From assembly GCF_000298235.1 (NCBI RefSeq), contig NZ_BAHE01000055.1, positions 1-55,791 on the forward strand: 55,791 nt of DNA. The letters run 5' to 3'. The notes below the pieces were generated by a model, which saw only the letters and a list, made by a program, of their open reading frames with translations, did not search any database and was not told where the DNA came from. Shown piece by piece: positions 1 through 7,818 of the stretch (its first letter is position 1; each line of letters starts with the position of its first letter). The translations under genes were made by a program, and so were the position numbers. Source of the DNA: Gordonia namibiensis NBRC 108229. GTDB lineage: Bacteria; Actinomycetota; Actinomycetes; Mycobacteriales; Mycobacteriaceae.

Positions 1-10
1 GGACCGGTGA

Positions 11-793
11 TCAGGCCAGCAACCGCCACAACCCGATCAATCCGACGACGACGATCACCCCGCGGAGTGCGCGGGGTGAGAGTCGTCGACCGTAGCGGGC
101 GCCGATCATGCCGCCGAGGAGCGAGCCGACGGCGATGAGCGCGGCGGCCGACCAGTTGATGCGGTCGAAGGCGACCAGCGTGTAGGTCACGGCGGCGACG
201 ACGTTCACCACCAGCGACAGCAGGTTCTTGGCGGCGTTCATCCGCTGCAGGTGGTCGGGGACCACGATGCCGAGGACCGCCATGAGCATGATGCCCTGGG
301 CGGCGGTGAAGTAGCCACCGTAGATCCCGACCGCGAACGTGCCGGCGATCATCGTGGCGATGCGAGGTGGGGTGAGGCGTGGCGTCCCGAGGTGGGTCGG
401 TGCGGTCGACCGGCGGCCGACCCACTTCTGGATCCACGGTTGCGCCACCACGAGGATCAGGGCGGCCACCAGCAGCACCGGCACGACCGCCTCGAACACC
501 GTCTCGGGCAGATGCAGCAGCAACCAGCAGCCGACGATCGCGCCGAGGAACGACGCCGGCATCTGCCACCGCAGCTGCGGCCATTGTCCTTCGAGTTCGC
601 GACGGTAACCCCAGGTCCCGGACACGCCGCCCGCGACGAGGCCGATGGCGTTGGAGATGGTGGCGCTCACCGGCGGGACGCCGAACGCGACCAGCGTCGG
701 GAACGTGATCAGGGTGCCGCTACCGACGACTGTGTTGATCGCGCCTGCACCCACGCCGGCCAGCAGGACGGCCAATAGTTCCCATGTGCTCAC
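11..793 (-). CDS. Sulfite exporter TauE/SafE family permease
   Basis: Integral membrane protein of 260 residues, the usual size for TauE/SafE (formerly DUF81) proteins. These export or import small organic anions such as sulfite, sulfoacetate or sulfonates. About seven to eight hydrophobic segments run through the protein. Gly-rich motifs near the N-terminus (GAGAINTVVGSGTLITFP) and mid-protein (GIYGGYFTAAQGI) are typical of the two half-repeats. It starts with GTG at 793 with only a weak AGAAG-like ribosome site. The neighbours give no substrate. The family call is firm; the transported anion is unknown. Confidence 0.88.
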   Translation of the reverse strand: MSTWELLAVLLAGVGAGAINTVVGSGTLITFPTLVAFGVPPVSATISNAIGLVAGGVSGTWGYRRELEGQWPQLRWQMPASFLGAIVGCWLLLHLPETVFEAVVPVLLVAALILVVAQPWIQKWVGRRSTAPTHLGTPRLTPPRIATMIAGTFAVGIYGGYFTAAQGIMLMAVLGIVVPDHLQRMNAAKNLLSLVVNVVAAVTYTLVAFDRINWSAAALIAVGSLLGGMIGARYGRRLSPRALRGVIVVVGLIGLWRLLA

Positions 794-862
794 GACTTCT
801 GAGGGTGCCCGGTGGGCCGGGTGGGTCGGTCACCGGGGGGCCGACCCACCGGAGAACGGCCT

Positions 863-973
863 CTGAAAACCACCCCTGCGATCCGCCCCCGAGATAGGCC
901 CGGCACAGACCCGCCGCCGACACAGTGTCGTCGGCGCCGCTGCTGAGGGCGTATTTCGGGGGTGCTTTTCAGC
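863..973. repeat. ~111-bp element bounded by imperfect inverted repeat (copy A)
   Basis: The left end CTGAAAACCACCCC (863-876) is the near reverse complement of the right end GGGGGTGCTTTTCAG (958-972). The right 55 bp (919-973) match 33920-33974 at 44 of 55 positions, including an identical GTATTTCGGGGGTG. This is a dispersed, foldable element lying between the TauE and DUF808 genes. It has no coding potential that I can support. Confidence 0.65.
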
Positions 974-987
974 GGGGACGGCCAGGT

Positions 988-1034
988 GGTTTCGATACGG
1001 CTCGTCGCAGTCTCTGCACCTACTCAACCAGCGG
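988..1034. repeat. Intergenic repeat family 1, short copy
   Basis: Contains GGTTTCGATACGGCTCGTCGC followed by CTCAACCAGCGG, the same two words seen at 21719-21780 and, in reverse orientation, at 17834-17941. The reverse-strand stop codon of the DUF808 gene (1024-1026) lies inside the CTCAACCAGCGG word. Confidence 0.7.
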
Positions 1035-1986
1035 CAGTAGGGGCGTCGTCCTTCTTCTTCCGCTTCGGGATGACGTGCAGGATCGCGACGAGGATCGCGC
1101 CGACGAGCAGGCCGACGACCGCGGACAGGACGGTGCCGGCCGTCCAGGACAGCACGCTGCCGAAGCCGCCGTGCACCAGTTCGCCGAACCAGTGCTCGAC
1201 GTGGTGGAGCTGATCGGCGGGCCAGTGGAAGCCTGCCTCACCCACGTTGACGATGAGGATGTGCCCGCCGACCCACAGCATCGCGGCGATGCCAACCACG
1301 GTGAGGGTCGACATGATCTTGGGCATCGCGGTGACCAGCCCGCGACCGATCTTCTGACTGAACGTCGACTCTCGTTGTGCGAGCGCGAGCCCCACGTCGT
1401 CCATCTTCACGATGATCGCGACCACGCCGTAGACGAGCGCGGTGATGAGGAATGCGACGACGACGAGGACGATCAGGCGGGTCCAGAACGGTTCGTTCTC
1501 GACCGAGGACAGCGAGATCACCATGATCTCGGCCGAGAGGATGAGGTCGGTGCGGATCGCGCCGCTGACCATGTGCTTCTCGAACTCGGGATCGCCCTTC
1601 CGGGAGCCGGACTCCTCCTCGTGATGGCCGCCGGTGATCGCCTCGTAGACCTTCTCCGCGCCCTCGTAGGAGAGGAACAGGCCACCGGCGATCAACAGAT
1701 ACGGCAGGGCCTGCGGCAGGAACTGGCTGAGGATCATCGCGACGGGCAGGATGATCAGCAGCTTGTTGCGGATCGAGCCGATCGCAATCTTGCGGACGAT
1801 CGGCAGCTCGCGATCGGGGGTGAACCCGTCGACGTAGCGCGGGGTCACCGCGGTGTCGTCGACGACGACGCCCGCAGCCTTCACGCTCGCCTTGCCGGCC
1901 GCGGCGCCGATGTCGTCGAGTGACGCGGCGGCGGCTCGGGTGAGTGTCGCGATGTCGTCGAGCAAGGCGACGAGACCACTGGCCAC
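1024..1986 (-). CDS. DUF808 family inner-membrane protein (YedI-like)
   Basis: The 320-residue protein begins with the characteristic DUF808 N-terminus (MASGLVALLDDIATL, then AGKASVKAAGVVVDDTAVTPRYV). At least six hydrophobic segments follow, and the tail is Lys/Arg-rich (IPKRKKK). DUF808 proteins such as E. coli YedI are widespread inner-membrane proteins of unknown biochemical function. The GTG start at 1986 is preceded by a strong GGGAGGT ribosome site. A hairpin with 9-bp arms (1999-2007 and 2033-2041) lies just upstream in the presumed leader. The stop codon is in a dispersed repeat. Confidence 0.9.
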   Translation of the reverse strand: MASGLVALLDDIATLTRAAAASLDDIGAAAGKASVKAAGVVVDDTAVTPRYVDGFTPDRELPIVRKIAIGSIRNKLLIILPVAMILSQFLPQALPYLLIAGGLFLSYEGAEKVYEAITGGHHEEESGSRKGDPEFEKHMVSGAIRTDLILSAEIMVISLSSVENEPFWTRLIVLVVVAFLITALVYGVVAIIVKMDDVGLALAQRESTFSQKIGRGLVTAMPKIMSTLTVVGIAAMLWVGGHILIVNVGEAGFHWPADQLHHVEHWFGELVHGGFGSVLSWTAGTVLSAVVGLLVGAILVAILHVIPKRKKKDDAPTAAG

Positions 1987-2288
1987 AGGGACCTCCCGGT
2001 TCGGTGATGGCTACATGCTCGATGAGCGTCGGTCACCGAACAGTATGCCGAAGTCGGCGCGAGGGTCGGTCACCCGTTCGCCCGGATCGGCGGATTTCCC
2101 CAAACGCGACGTCGTAAGCGGCGGATTTCGCCCGACGATGCCGCGTCACCTGCGCAAACAAGGTAGCCGACCGGCGAAATTCGCCAGCCACTCGCGGGTT
2201 TCCATACCGACACGGAGACGGTGTCGAATGGCGTACAGGTCGTGGGAGACCACGACGACCAATTCTTCGTCGACGTCGAGGAGATCAG
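1987..2288. promoter_or_regulatory. 302-bp intergenic region upstream of ribBA and DUF808
   Basis: No credible gene. It holds the hairpin GTTCGGTGA/TCACCGAAC (1999-2041), two direct copies of GGCGGATTTC (2089-2098 and 2120-2129), and a perfect 13-bp palindrome GGCGAAATTCGCC (2173-2185). The last two lie in the leader or promoter of ribBA and could be repressor sites. The conserved words of an FMN riboswitch were not found. A ribosome site GAGGAG precedes the ribBA ATG at 2289. Confidence 0.5.
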
Positions 2289-3578
2289 ATGAACGCCATC
2301 GAGAACGCCATCGATGCCCTGCGCGCGGGCCGCCCGGTTCTGGTGACCGACGCCGCCGACCGGGAGAACGAGGGCGACGTCATCCTGGCCGCGGACCGGG
2401 TCAGCACCGAGTGGACCGCGTGGACCGTGCGGAACACCTCCGGTCTGCTGTGCGCCCCGATGACTGGTGAGCGTGCGGACATGCTCGAACTGCCGTCGAT
2501 GGTCACCACCAACGAAGACCCCAAGGCCACCGCCTACACGGTGACCGTCGACGCAGCCGAGGGGGTCACGACCGGTATCTCGGCCGCTGATCGAGCTCTC
2601 ACGCTGCGCATGTTGGCCGGGGCCGCATCCGGCCCCCGAGACTTCACCCGGCCCGGGCACGTACTACCCCTTCGCGCCCGGCCGGGTGGGGTCCTCGAAC
2701 GACCCGGACACACCGAGGCCGCCGTCGACCTGTGCACACTCGCCGACGTCGCCCCGGTCGGGGTGATCGCCGAACTCGTCGCCGACGACGGGTCGATGAT
2801 GCGCTACCCGCAGGTCGCCGCAATGGGCTCGCGCATGGGCCTCCCGGTGCTCACCATCGAGGAGCTGGTCAACTACCGCCGCATCCACGACGCGGACCGC
2901 TGGTCGGTGGCACCCCGAGTTCGCCGCGCAGCGGAGACGGTGCTGCCGACCCCGACCGGTGAACTCCGCGCGATCGGCTACCGAGACACCGAGACCGGCG
3001 CCGAACACATCGCCCTCGTCAGCACCGGGATGTCCGGGAACGGCCTCGATCAGCGTGCCCCACTGGTACGGGTCCACTCCGAATGCCTGACCGGAGAAGC
3101 ATTCTCGTCGCAGCGGTGCGAGTGCGGGCCGCAACTCGACGCGGCGATCGAACGCATCAGCTACGACGGCGGGGTCGTGGTCTACCTGCGTGGCCACGAG
3201 GGCCGTGGAATCGGGCTGCTCAAGAAGCTGGCCGCCTACCGGTTGCAAGACCAGGGGCTCGACACCGTCGAGGCGAACCTCGAACTCGACGAGCCGGTCG
3301 ACGGCCGCGAATACGGCGCCGCCGCAGCCATTCTCGCCGATCTCGGGATCGACCAAGCGCGCGTCATGACCAACAACCCCGACAAGGTTCGAGGGCTGAC
3401 CGACTGCGGGATCGAGGTCACCCAGCGCGTCCCGCTGATCGTCGGTGTGATGCCGGCCAACGTCCGCTATCTCGATGCCAAGCGCCAGCGTCTCGGACAC
3501 CTGCTGGGCACCACATCCGGCAGCGGGTTCGACGTCACCCAGACCGGTGACTTCTCCGTGGGGTCGCGCGCGAATTAA
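2289..3578 (+). CDS. ribBA: Bifunctional 3,4-dihydroxy-2-butanone-4-phosphate synthase / GTP cyclohydrolase II
   Basis: Catalyses the two entry steps of riboflavin synthesis: ribulose 5-phosphate to the four-carbon unit, and GTP to the diaminopyrimidine. Residues about 1-205 are the RibB domain, with DRENEGD, TVTVDAAEGVTTGISAADR, DFTRPGHVLPL and GHTEAAVDL. Residues about 215-415 are the RibA domain, with zinc cysteines at 266, 277 and 279 (ECLTGEAFSSQRCEC), RGHEGRGIGL and TNNPDK. All catalytic signatures are intact and 429 residues is normal. It is not beside other rib genes. It sits at the edge of a flavin-dependent catabolic island with a monooxygenase and two flavin reductases, which suggests a dedicated supply of FMN. 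The 3' end overlaps the convergent gntR by 44 bp. Confidence 0.96.
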   Translation: MNAIENAIDALRAGRPVLVTDAADRENEGDVILAADRVSTEWTAWTVRNTSGLLCAPMTGERADMLELPSMVTTNEDPKATAYTVTVDAAEGVTTGISAADRALTLRMLAGAASGPRDFTRPGHVLPLRARPGGVLERPGHTEAAVDLCTLADVAPVGVIAELVADDGSMMRYPQVAAMGSRMGLPVLTIEELVNYRRIHDADRWSVAPRVRRAAETVLPTPTGELRAIGYRDTETGAEHIALVSTGMSGNGLDQRAPLVRVHSECLTGEAFSSQRCECGPQLDAAIERISYDGGVVVYLRGHEGRGIGLLKKLAAYRLQDQGLDTVEANLELDEPVDGREYGAAAAILADLGIDQARVMTNNPDKVRGLTDCGIEVTQRVPLIVGVMPANVRYLDAKRQRLGHLLGTTSGSGFDVTQTGDFSVGSRAN

Positions 3579-4320
3579 CGCCCTTGACCTCGCGGGCCAC
3601 CGTCGATGTGGACGTCAGACGCACGCGGTCCGCTCGGAAGAGGTCGAAGGAGTACTCGAACGGGATTCCGGCCTCGTCACGGGACACTCGGGTGATGACG
3701 AGAAGCGGACGTCGAATGCCGATCTCGAGCCAGGCCGCCTCGCGGCCGCTGGCGGTTCCGACCTCGATGGTCTCCGTGGTCTCGACGGCGACGAGTCCGT
3801 AGCTCGCACGCAGTAGTTCGTAGAGCGATCCGTCCAGCGGGTGTGCCGGCAGGTCGGGTACCAGGTTCACGGGGAAGCAGGCGAGGTCCACCGACAGCGG
3901 CGTACCGTCGGCGAGACGGATGCGCCGGATGGCGAATACCTCTGCGTCGTCGGCCATCTCGAGGGCGCGGGCCTCGATCGGGGTCGCCGGGCGACGTTCC
4001 GCACCGACCACCTGCGTCGAGCTGGCATGCCCGGACTCCGCCAGCAGCTGGGGGAGACCGGTTGATTCGGCGGTTTGCCGTTCGACGACGTCGGTTCGGA
4101 TGAACGTGCCTCCGCCGCGGCCGGTTCGGCGTTCCAGGACGCCCGCCCGGCTGAGAGGGAGCAGTGCGCTGCGCAGCGTCGACCTCGACACCGAGAACAT
4201 CTCGGCCATGTCGCGTTCGGTGCCGAGACGGGCACCGGGTGCCAGTGTGCCCTGGGCGAGCATCGCGAGGATGCGTCGCCGGACGTCCTCGGCGACCGGC
4301 CCGCCGGTGGTTTCACTCAC
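3535..4320 (-). CDS. GntR-family regulator with UTRA ligand domain (HutC subfamily)
   Basis: 261 residues. The N-terminal winged helix (about 8-75) contains GTLAPGARLGTERDMAEMFSVSR and STLRSALLPLSRAGVLERR. The C-terminal UTRA domain (about 95-245) is the effector pocket used by the HutC subfamily for small carboxylates, amino acids and related effectors. It starts 20 bp after the SDR gene on the same strand and is the last gene of a kinase-SDR-gntR unit, so it probably regulates that unit and the divergent phospho-lyase. Its C-terminus overlaps the end of ribBA. The effector is unknown. Confidence 0.9.
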   Translation of the reverse strand: MSETTGGPVAEDVRRRILAMLAQGTLAPGARLGTERDMAEMFSVSRSTLRSALLPLSRAGVLERRTGRGGGTFIRTDVVERQTAESTGLPQLLAESGHASSTQVVGAERRPATPIEARALEMADDAEVFAIRRIRLADGTPLSVDLACFPVNLVPDLPAHPLDGSLYELLRASYGLVAVETTETIEVGTASGREAAWLEIGIRRPLLVITRVSRDEAGIPFEYSFDLFRADRVRLTSTSTVAREVKGVNSRATPRRSHRSG

Positions 4321-4340
4321 GACCGGGTGTCGCGACGCCG

Positions 4341-5123
4341 TCAGGCCGGGATCGCGTCCGGTGACTCGGGGAGCACCTGGCCACCGTCGACGGCGATCGC
4401 CTGCCCGGTGATGTAACCGGCCTCCCGGGTAGCAAGGAATGCGGCGAGGTGGCCGATGTCCTCAGGGGTTCCGAGGGACTTCATCGGGATGGCCCGGGTC
4501 ATTCCCGCGATGTAGTCCTCACCCATCTCGACGAGTCCCTCGGTCAGGACGTTTCCTGGCATGATCGCGTTGACGGTGATCCCTTGGCCGGCGAGCTCGA
4601 TTGCGGCCGTGCGCATGAAGCCCAGCTGGGCGGCCTTCGACGCGCCGTAGTGCGACCAGTTGGGGAAGCCGGTGATCGGCCCCGTGATCGACGAGGTGAT
4701 GATGACCCGGCCGCTACCCGATTCGGCGAGTGCGGACAGGCATGCCTGCACGCTGAATACCGTGCCCTTCACGTTCACGTCGAGGACCTGGCTCAGTTGC
4801 CCGTCGGTCATCGTCGCCAGCGACGCCTCGGGGAAGATGCCGGCGTTCGCGCAGACCACGTCGATCGAGCCGAAGGTCTCCAGGACTGTCCGGGCCATCT
4901 CGTTGCACGATGTCTGGTCGCTGACGTCGGTCACGACACCGATGATCTTGCCGTCCCCCAGGGCGTCGAGTTCGGCGACCGCCGAATCGATCTCGGCTGC
5001 CGAACGCGCGGCGATCGCGACGTCGGCGCCCGCGCGCGCGAACACCCCGGCGATTCCGCGCCCGATCCCCTTGGTGCCACCGGTCACGATCACCGATCGG
5101 TCGGCCAGGCTGAACATGGTCAT
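4341..5123 (-). CDS. Short-chain dehydrogenase/reductase (classical SDR)
   Basis: 260 residues from the ATG at 5123, chosen for the AGAGGAG ribosome site 7 bp upstream. A longer open frame to 5987 only overlaps the kinase gene. It has the Rossmann motif TGGTKGIGRG near residue 12, NAG at about 90, the Ser and Tyr-x-x-x-Lys catalytic set (TSSITG and YGASK), and the PGN and DGGQ end motifs. It is close to the 3-oxoacyl-ACP reductase/alcohol dehydrogenase group. It lies between an amino-alcohol-type kinase and GntR on one strand, so a carbonyl or alcohol step in the same pathway is likely. The substrate cannot be read from sequence. Confidence 0.92.
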   Translation of the reverse strand: MTMFSLADRSVIVTGGTKGIGRGIAGVFARAGADVAIAARSAAEIDSAVAELDALGDGKIIGVVTDVSDQTSCNEMARTVLETFGSIDVVCANAGIFPEASLATMTDGQLSQVLDVNVKGTVFSVQACLSALAESGSGRVIITSSITGPITGFPNWSHYGASKAAQLGFMRTAAIELAGQGITVNAIMPGNVLTEGLVEMGEDYIAGMTRAIPMKSLGTPEDIGHLAAFLATREAGYITGQAIAVDGGQVLPESPDAIPA

Positions 5124-5167
5124 GGTGCTCCTCTGATGTGCATGGGTGGGGCGGTGAACGTCAGCCG

Positions 5168-6187
5168 TCAAGCTGCGGATGTCCGCGTGGTGACGTGTTG
5201 CAACCACGACGGGTCGTCGAGGTAGCGACGCGCGAGAGATGCGGTGCCGGACACGAAATCGTCGGCGATGCCCAGAGCCGCGTCGGCGTCGGAGTGCGAC
5301 GCCACCCACGCGGTCAGATGGATGCGGCGCAGCAGCACGAAGGTCGGGATCATCGTGAGATGGTCGTCCGGCAGCGGCCGGACCGCGGTGTACCCGCGCA
5401 GCCAGGCATCGATCAGGTCCTCGGTCCCGGGTTCGTGCTCGACCCACGAGACCGCGGACCCGAGATCGGCGAGGTGCCAGGACCATCCGCAATCGTCGAA
5501 GTCGATGACCGTGATCGCCGGGAGGTCCGCGTGCGGGTCGACCATCAGGTTGGCCAGTCGCAGGTCGGCGTGGACGAGGCCGAATCGATCGGGCCCGGTG
5601 CCGAAATCGGTGAGCCGATCGGTGATGACCCTGACGGCACGATCGATGTCGGCACAGTCCTCGGGGGACAGTCCGGGCGCCTTGCGCCACTGCCCCCACC
5701 GGGCTTCCGGGCCGAGCATGGTCTCGACATCCCAGGTGAACCTCACGAAGTCGGCAGGTGCCGGCCATCTGGAACTGTGCTCGTGCAGGTGTGCGGTGAT
5801 CGCACCGATCGTCGCGAAATCGACCACGTGAGAGGCTTCTTCGGCGGTGCATCCGGATACGACCGTGACGGCATCGACCAGCAGCGTGAGGCCGTCCACG
5901 GTCACCTCGACGACCTCGGCACCGTCGACTGCGGCGACCGGTGTGGGAGTGGACACGGGGGTCTCGGCTCCCAGTGCGGCCATCCACCGCAGTTCGGAGC
6001 GGATGGCCTCGACCGAGTGATAACCGGGACGGTGCACGCGCACAACGAGTCGGCGGGCGTGGTCTTCGGCGAGATAGGTTGCGTTCTCCGACAGACTCAG
6101 CAGGCGCAGCGTCGTAGACGGACCGAAGCCGTAGAGCGGCAGCGCCTTCTCCGCGAATGCGCGATGGTCTGGGGGTAGTCCGGGCAC
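5168..6187 (-). CDS. APH-fold kinase, probably phosphorylating a small amino alcohol
   Basis: 339 residues of the aminoglycoside-phosphotransferase/choline-kinase fold. The Brenner motif HADLRLAN (catalytic Asp) and the metal-binding VIDFDDCG are intact. The N-terminal lobe has LVVRVHRPGYHS. It is divergent from a phospho-lyase of the ethanolamine-phosphate/5-phosphohydroxylysine type. The corresponding human pair is hydroxylysine kinase with its phospho-lyase, so a role as the kinase that makes the lyase substrate is well supported by context. It heads a kinase-SDR-gntR transcription unit with 44 bp to the SDR. An antibiotic-resistance role is unlikely in this setting. Confidence 0.85.
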   Translation of the reverse strand: MPGLPPDHRAFAEKALPLYGFGPSTTLRLLSLSENATYLAEDHARRLVVRVHRPGYHSVEAIRSELRWMAALGAETPVSTPTPVAAVDGAEVVEVTVDGLTLLVDAVTVVSGCTAEEASHVVDFATIGAITAHLHEHSSRWPAPADFVRFTWDVETMLGPEARWGQWRKAPGLSPEDCADIDRAVRVITDRLTDFGTGPDRFGLVHADLRLANLMVDPHADLPAITVIDFDDCGWSWHLADLGSAVSWVEHEPGTEDLIDAWLRGYTAVRPLPDDHLTMIPTFVLLRRIHLTAWVASHSDADAALGIADDFVSGTASLARRYLDDPSWLQHVTTRTSAA

Positions 6188-6468
6188 CGGAACAGTGTCA
6201 CCTGAAACTTCGGCCGGGAGCAGACCAAAAGGCGATGTTTAACGCGGCCGTAGCGAGCACGGGCCGGCCGAAACGCGGTGGAAACAATCGGGCGCGGGCC
6301 ACTGGTGTATATGTTGCCCACCAACGGAATACAGCGTAGGAATGAGGGCGACGACGCCGGCCGGGACCAACCGACTGTACGCAACCGCACCCAGAAGTGT
6401 TCCCACCGAGCAGACCAAAATGCTCGCCCGGATTGAACCGGATCACCCTACTCCCAGGAAGACCCCAC
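6188..6468. promoter_or_regulatory. Divergent kinase/phospho-lyase promoter with 13-bp direct repeats
   Basis: This 281-bp gap drives genes on both strands. The 13-mer GAGCAGACCAAAA occurs exactly twice, at 6218-6230 (about 30 bp before the kinase start) and at 6408-6420 (about 48 bp before the lyase start). An inverted repeat TGGTG-N11-CACCA lies at 6303-6323 near the middle. One element per divergent promoter suggests operator sites for the nearby GntR/UTRA regulator; this is inference. Confidence 0.5.
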
Positions 6469-7791
6469 GTGAGCTTCTCCAACATCATGGATTCCAACAG
6501 CTACACCGGTGGCTCGGTGGGGCGGCACGGTGACGGACTCATCGAAGCCCGCGAACGGATGCTCGGCCCGGCGTACCGGTTGTTCTACCGCAAACCGGTC
6601 CACCTCGTGCGCGGCGAGGGAAGTCACCTCTTCGACGCCGACGGCGTCCGCTATCTCGATGCCTACAACAACGTGGCGAGCGTCGGACACTGTCACCCGC
6701 ACGTCGTCGACGCCGTGATGCGGCAGATGACCTCGATCAACACCCACACCCGCTATCTCCACGACGGGATCGTCGACTACTCCGACCGGCTGCTCGGCAC
6801 CCTCGGGGCGGACATCGACCAGGTGATGTACGCGTGCACCGGCTCCGAGGCCAACGATCTGGCGCTGCGGGTTGCGGCGATGCACACCGGTGCGACCGGG
6901 GTGATCGTGACGAACGAGGCGTACCACGGCAACACCCAGGCGGTAACCGCGATCTCGCCGTCGAACGGCGGGCCGGCGGTGCTCGGACCCCACGTCCGCA
7001 CCGTGCCGCCGCCCGACTCGCGTCAGCCCGGTCCGACGGCAGAGGTGTTCGCCGATCACGTACGCCGCGCAGCCGACGAGCTCCAGGCGGCGGGCTTCGG
7101 CGTCAGTTGCCTCGTCGTCGACACGATCTTCTCCTCGGACGGTGTACTCGCCGAACGTGACACCCTCGCCCCTGCGGTCGCGGCGGTTCGGGAGCGGGGC
7201 GCGGTCTTCATCGCCGACGAGGTGCAGCCGGGATTCGGCCGGACCGGCGAGGCCATGTGGGGCTTCGACCGGCACGGAGTGCGGCCCGACATCGTCACGA
7301 TGGGCAAACCCATGGGCAACGGTCTGCCGGTGTCCGCGATGGCCGTCCGGTCCGCGGTCCTCGAGCGATTCGCGACGACGCAGCCCTACTTCAACACCTT
7401 CGGGGGCAACCCGGTGTCGATGGCGGCTGCGGCCGCGGTGCTGGACGTCATCGAGAGCGACGAGCTACCGGCGCATGCGCTGCGGATCGGCGCCCGTCTC
7501 CGTGAGGGAATCGCCGGTATCGCGACCGATCATGCTGCCGTCGACGACATCCGGGGCACCGGCCTGTACATCGGGGTGGAGATCGTGACCGACGACGGTG
7601 CCCCCGATCGGCAACGTGCTCGGGCGATCGTCGAGGCCATGCGGGACGCCCACGTGCTCATCTCGGTCTGTGGCGAGCACGGCAACGTGCTCAAGATCCG
7701 GCCGCCGCTGGTGTTCTCCGACTCCGACGTCGACTGGTTCTGCACGGCATTGGATTCCGCGCTGGCCGCGACGCTCATGACCGTGGGGTGA
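6469..7791 (+). CDS. Class-III PLP enzyme of the amino-alcohol-phosphate phospho-lyase type
   Basis: A 440-residue fold-type I PLP enzyme. Its signatures match the ETNPPL/PHYKPL phospho-lyase branch better than ordinary transaminases: YLDAYNNVASVGHCHP, TGSEANDLALR, ADEVQPGFGR, the PLP lysine in TMGKPMGNGLP, and YFNTFGGNPVS. Such enzymes eliminate phosphate and ammonia from phosphorylated amino alcohols to give an aldehyde or ketone. The GTG start at 6469 has AGGAAG 7 bp upstream and is preferred to an upstream ATG at 6397 that lacks a ribosome site. An ATG at 6487 is also possible. It is divergent from a matching kinase. An ordinary omega-transaminase is the alternative. Confidence 0.85.
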   Translation: MSFSNIMDSNSYTGGSVGRHGDGLIEARERMLGPAYRLFYRKPVHLVRGEGSHLFDADGVRYLDAYNNVASVGHCHPHVVDAVMRQMTSINTHTRYLHDGIVDYSDRLLGTLGADIDQVMYACTGSEANDLALRVAAMHTGATGVIVTNEAYHGNTQAVTAISPSNGGPAVLGPHVRTVPPPDSRQPGPTAEVFADHVRRAADELQAAGFGVSCLVVDTIFSSDGVLAERDTLAPAVAAVRERGAVFIADEVQPGFGRTGEAMWGFDRHGVRPDIVTMGKPMGNGLPVSAMAVRSAVLERFATTQPYFNTFGGNPVSMAAAAAVLDVIESDELPAHALRIGARLREGIAGIATDHAAVDDIRGTGLYIGVEIVTDDGAPDRQRARAIVEAMRDAHVLISVCGEHGNVLKIRPPLVFSDSDVDWFCTALDSALAATLMTVG

Positions 7792-7795
7792 TCGG

Positions 7796-7815
7796 GCGGT
7801 GCCGAAGCGCACCGC
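7796..7815. terminator. Bidirectional hairpin between convergent genes
   Basis: The stem GCGGTGC/GCACCGC (7796-7802 with 7809-7815) has a 6-nt loop. It starts 5 bp after the lyase stop and ends 4 bp before the convergent SHOCT gene stop. There is no U-tract, which is common in actinobacteria. Confidence 0.5.
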
Positions 7816-7818
7816 GGA

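Noticed and set aside
925..1923. Long plus-strand open frame opposite DUF808
   Set aside because: Asp/Arg/His-rich shadow of the DUF808 gene with no ribosome site or family motif; typical of high-GC antisense frames.
1987..2288. FMN riboswitch upstream of ribBA
   Set aside because: The conserved RFN-element words and multi-stem layout are not present; only simple repeats and palindromes are seen.
5168..6187. Aminoglycoside resistance gene
   Set aside because: The APH fold is shared by many metabolic kinases; the divergent phospho-lyase and SDR context point to catabolism.
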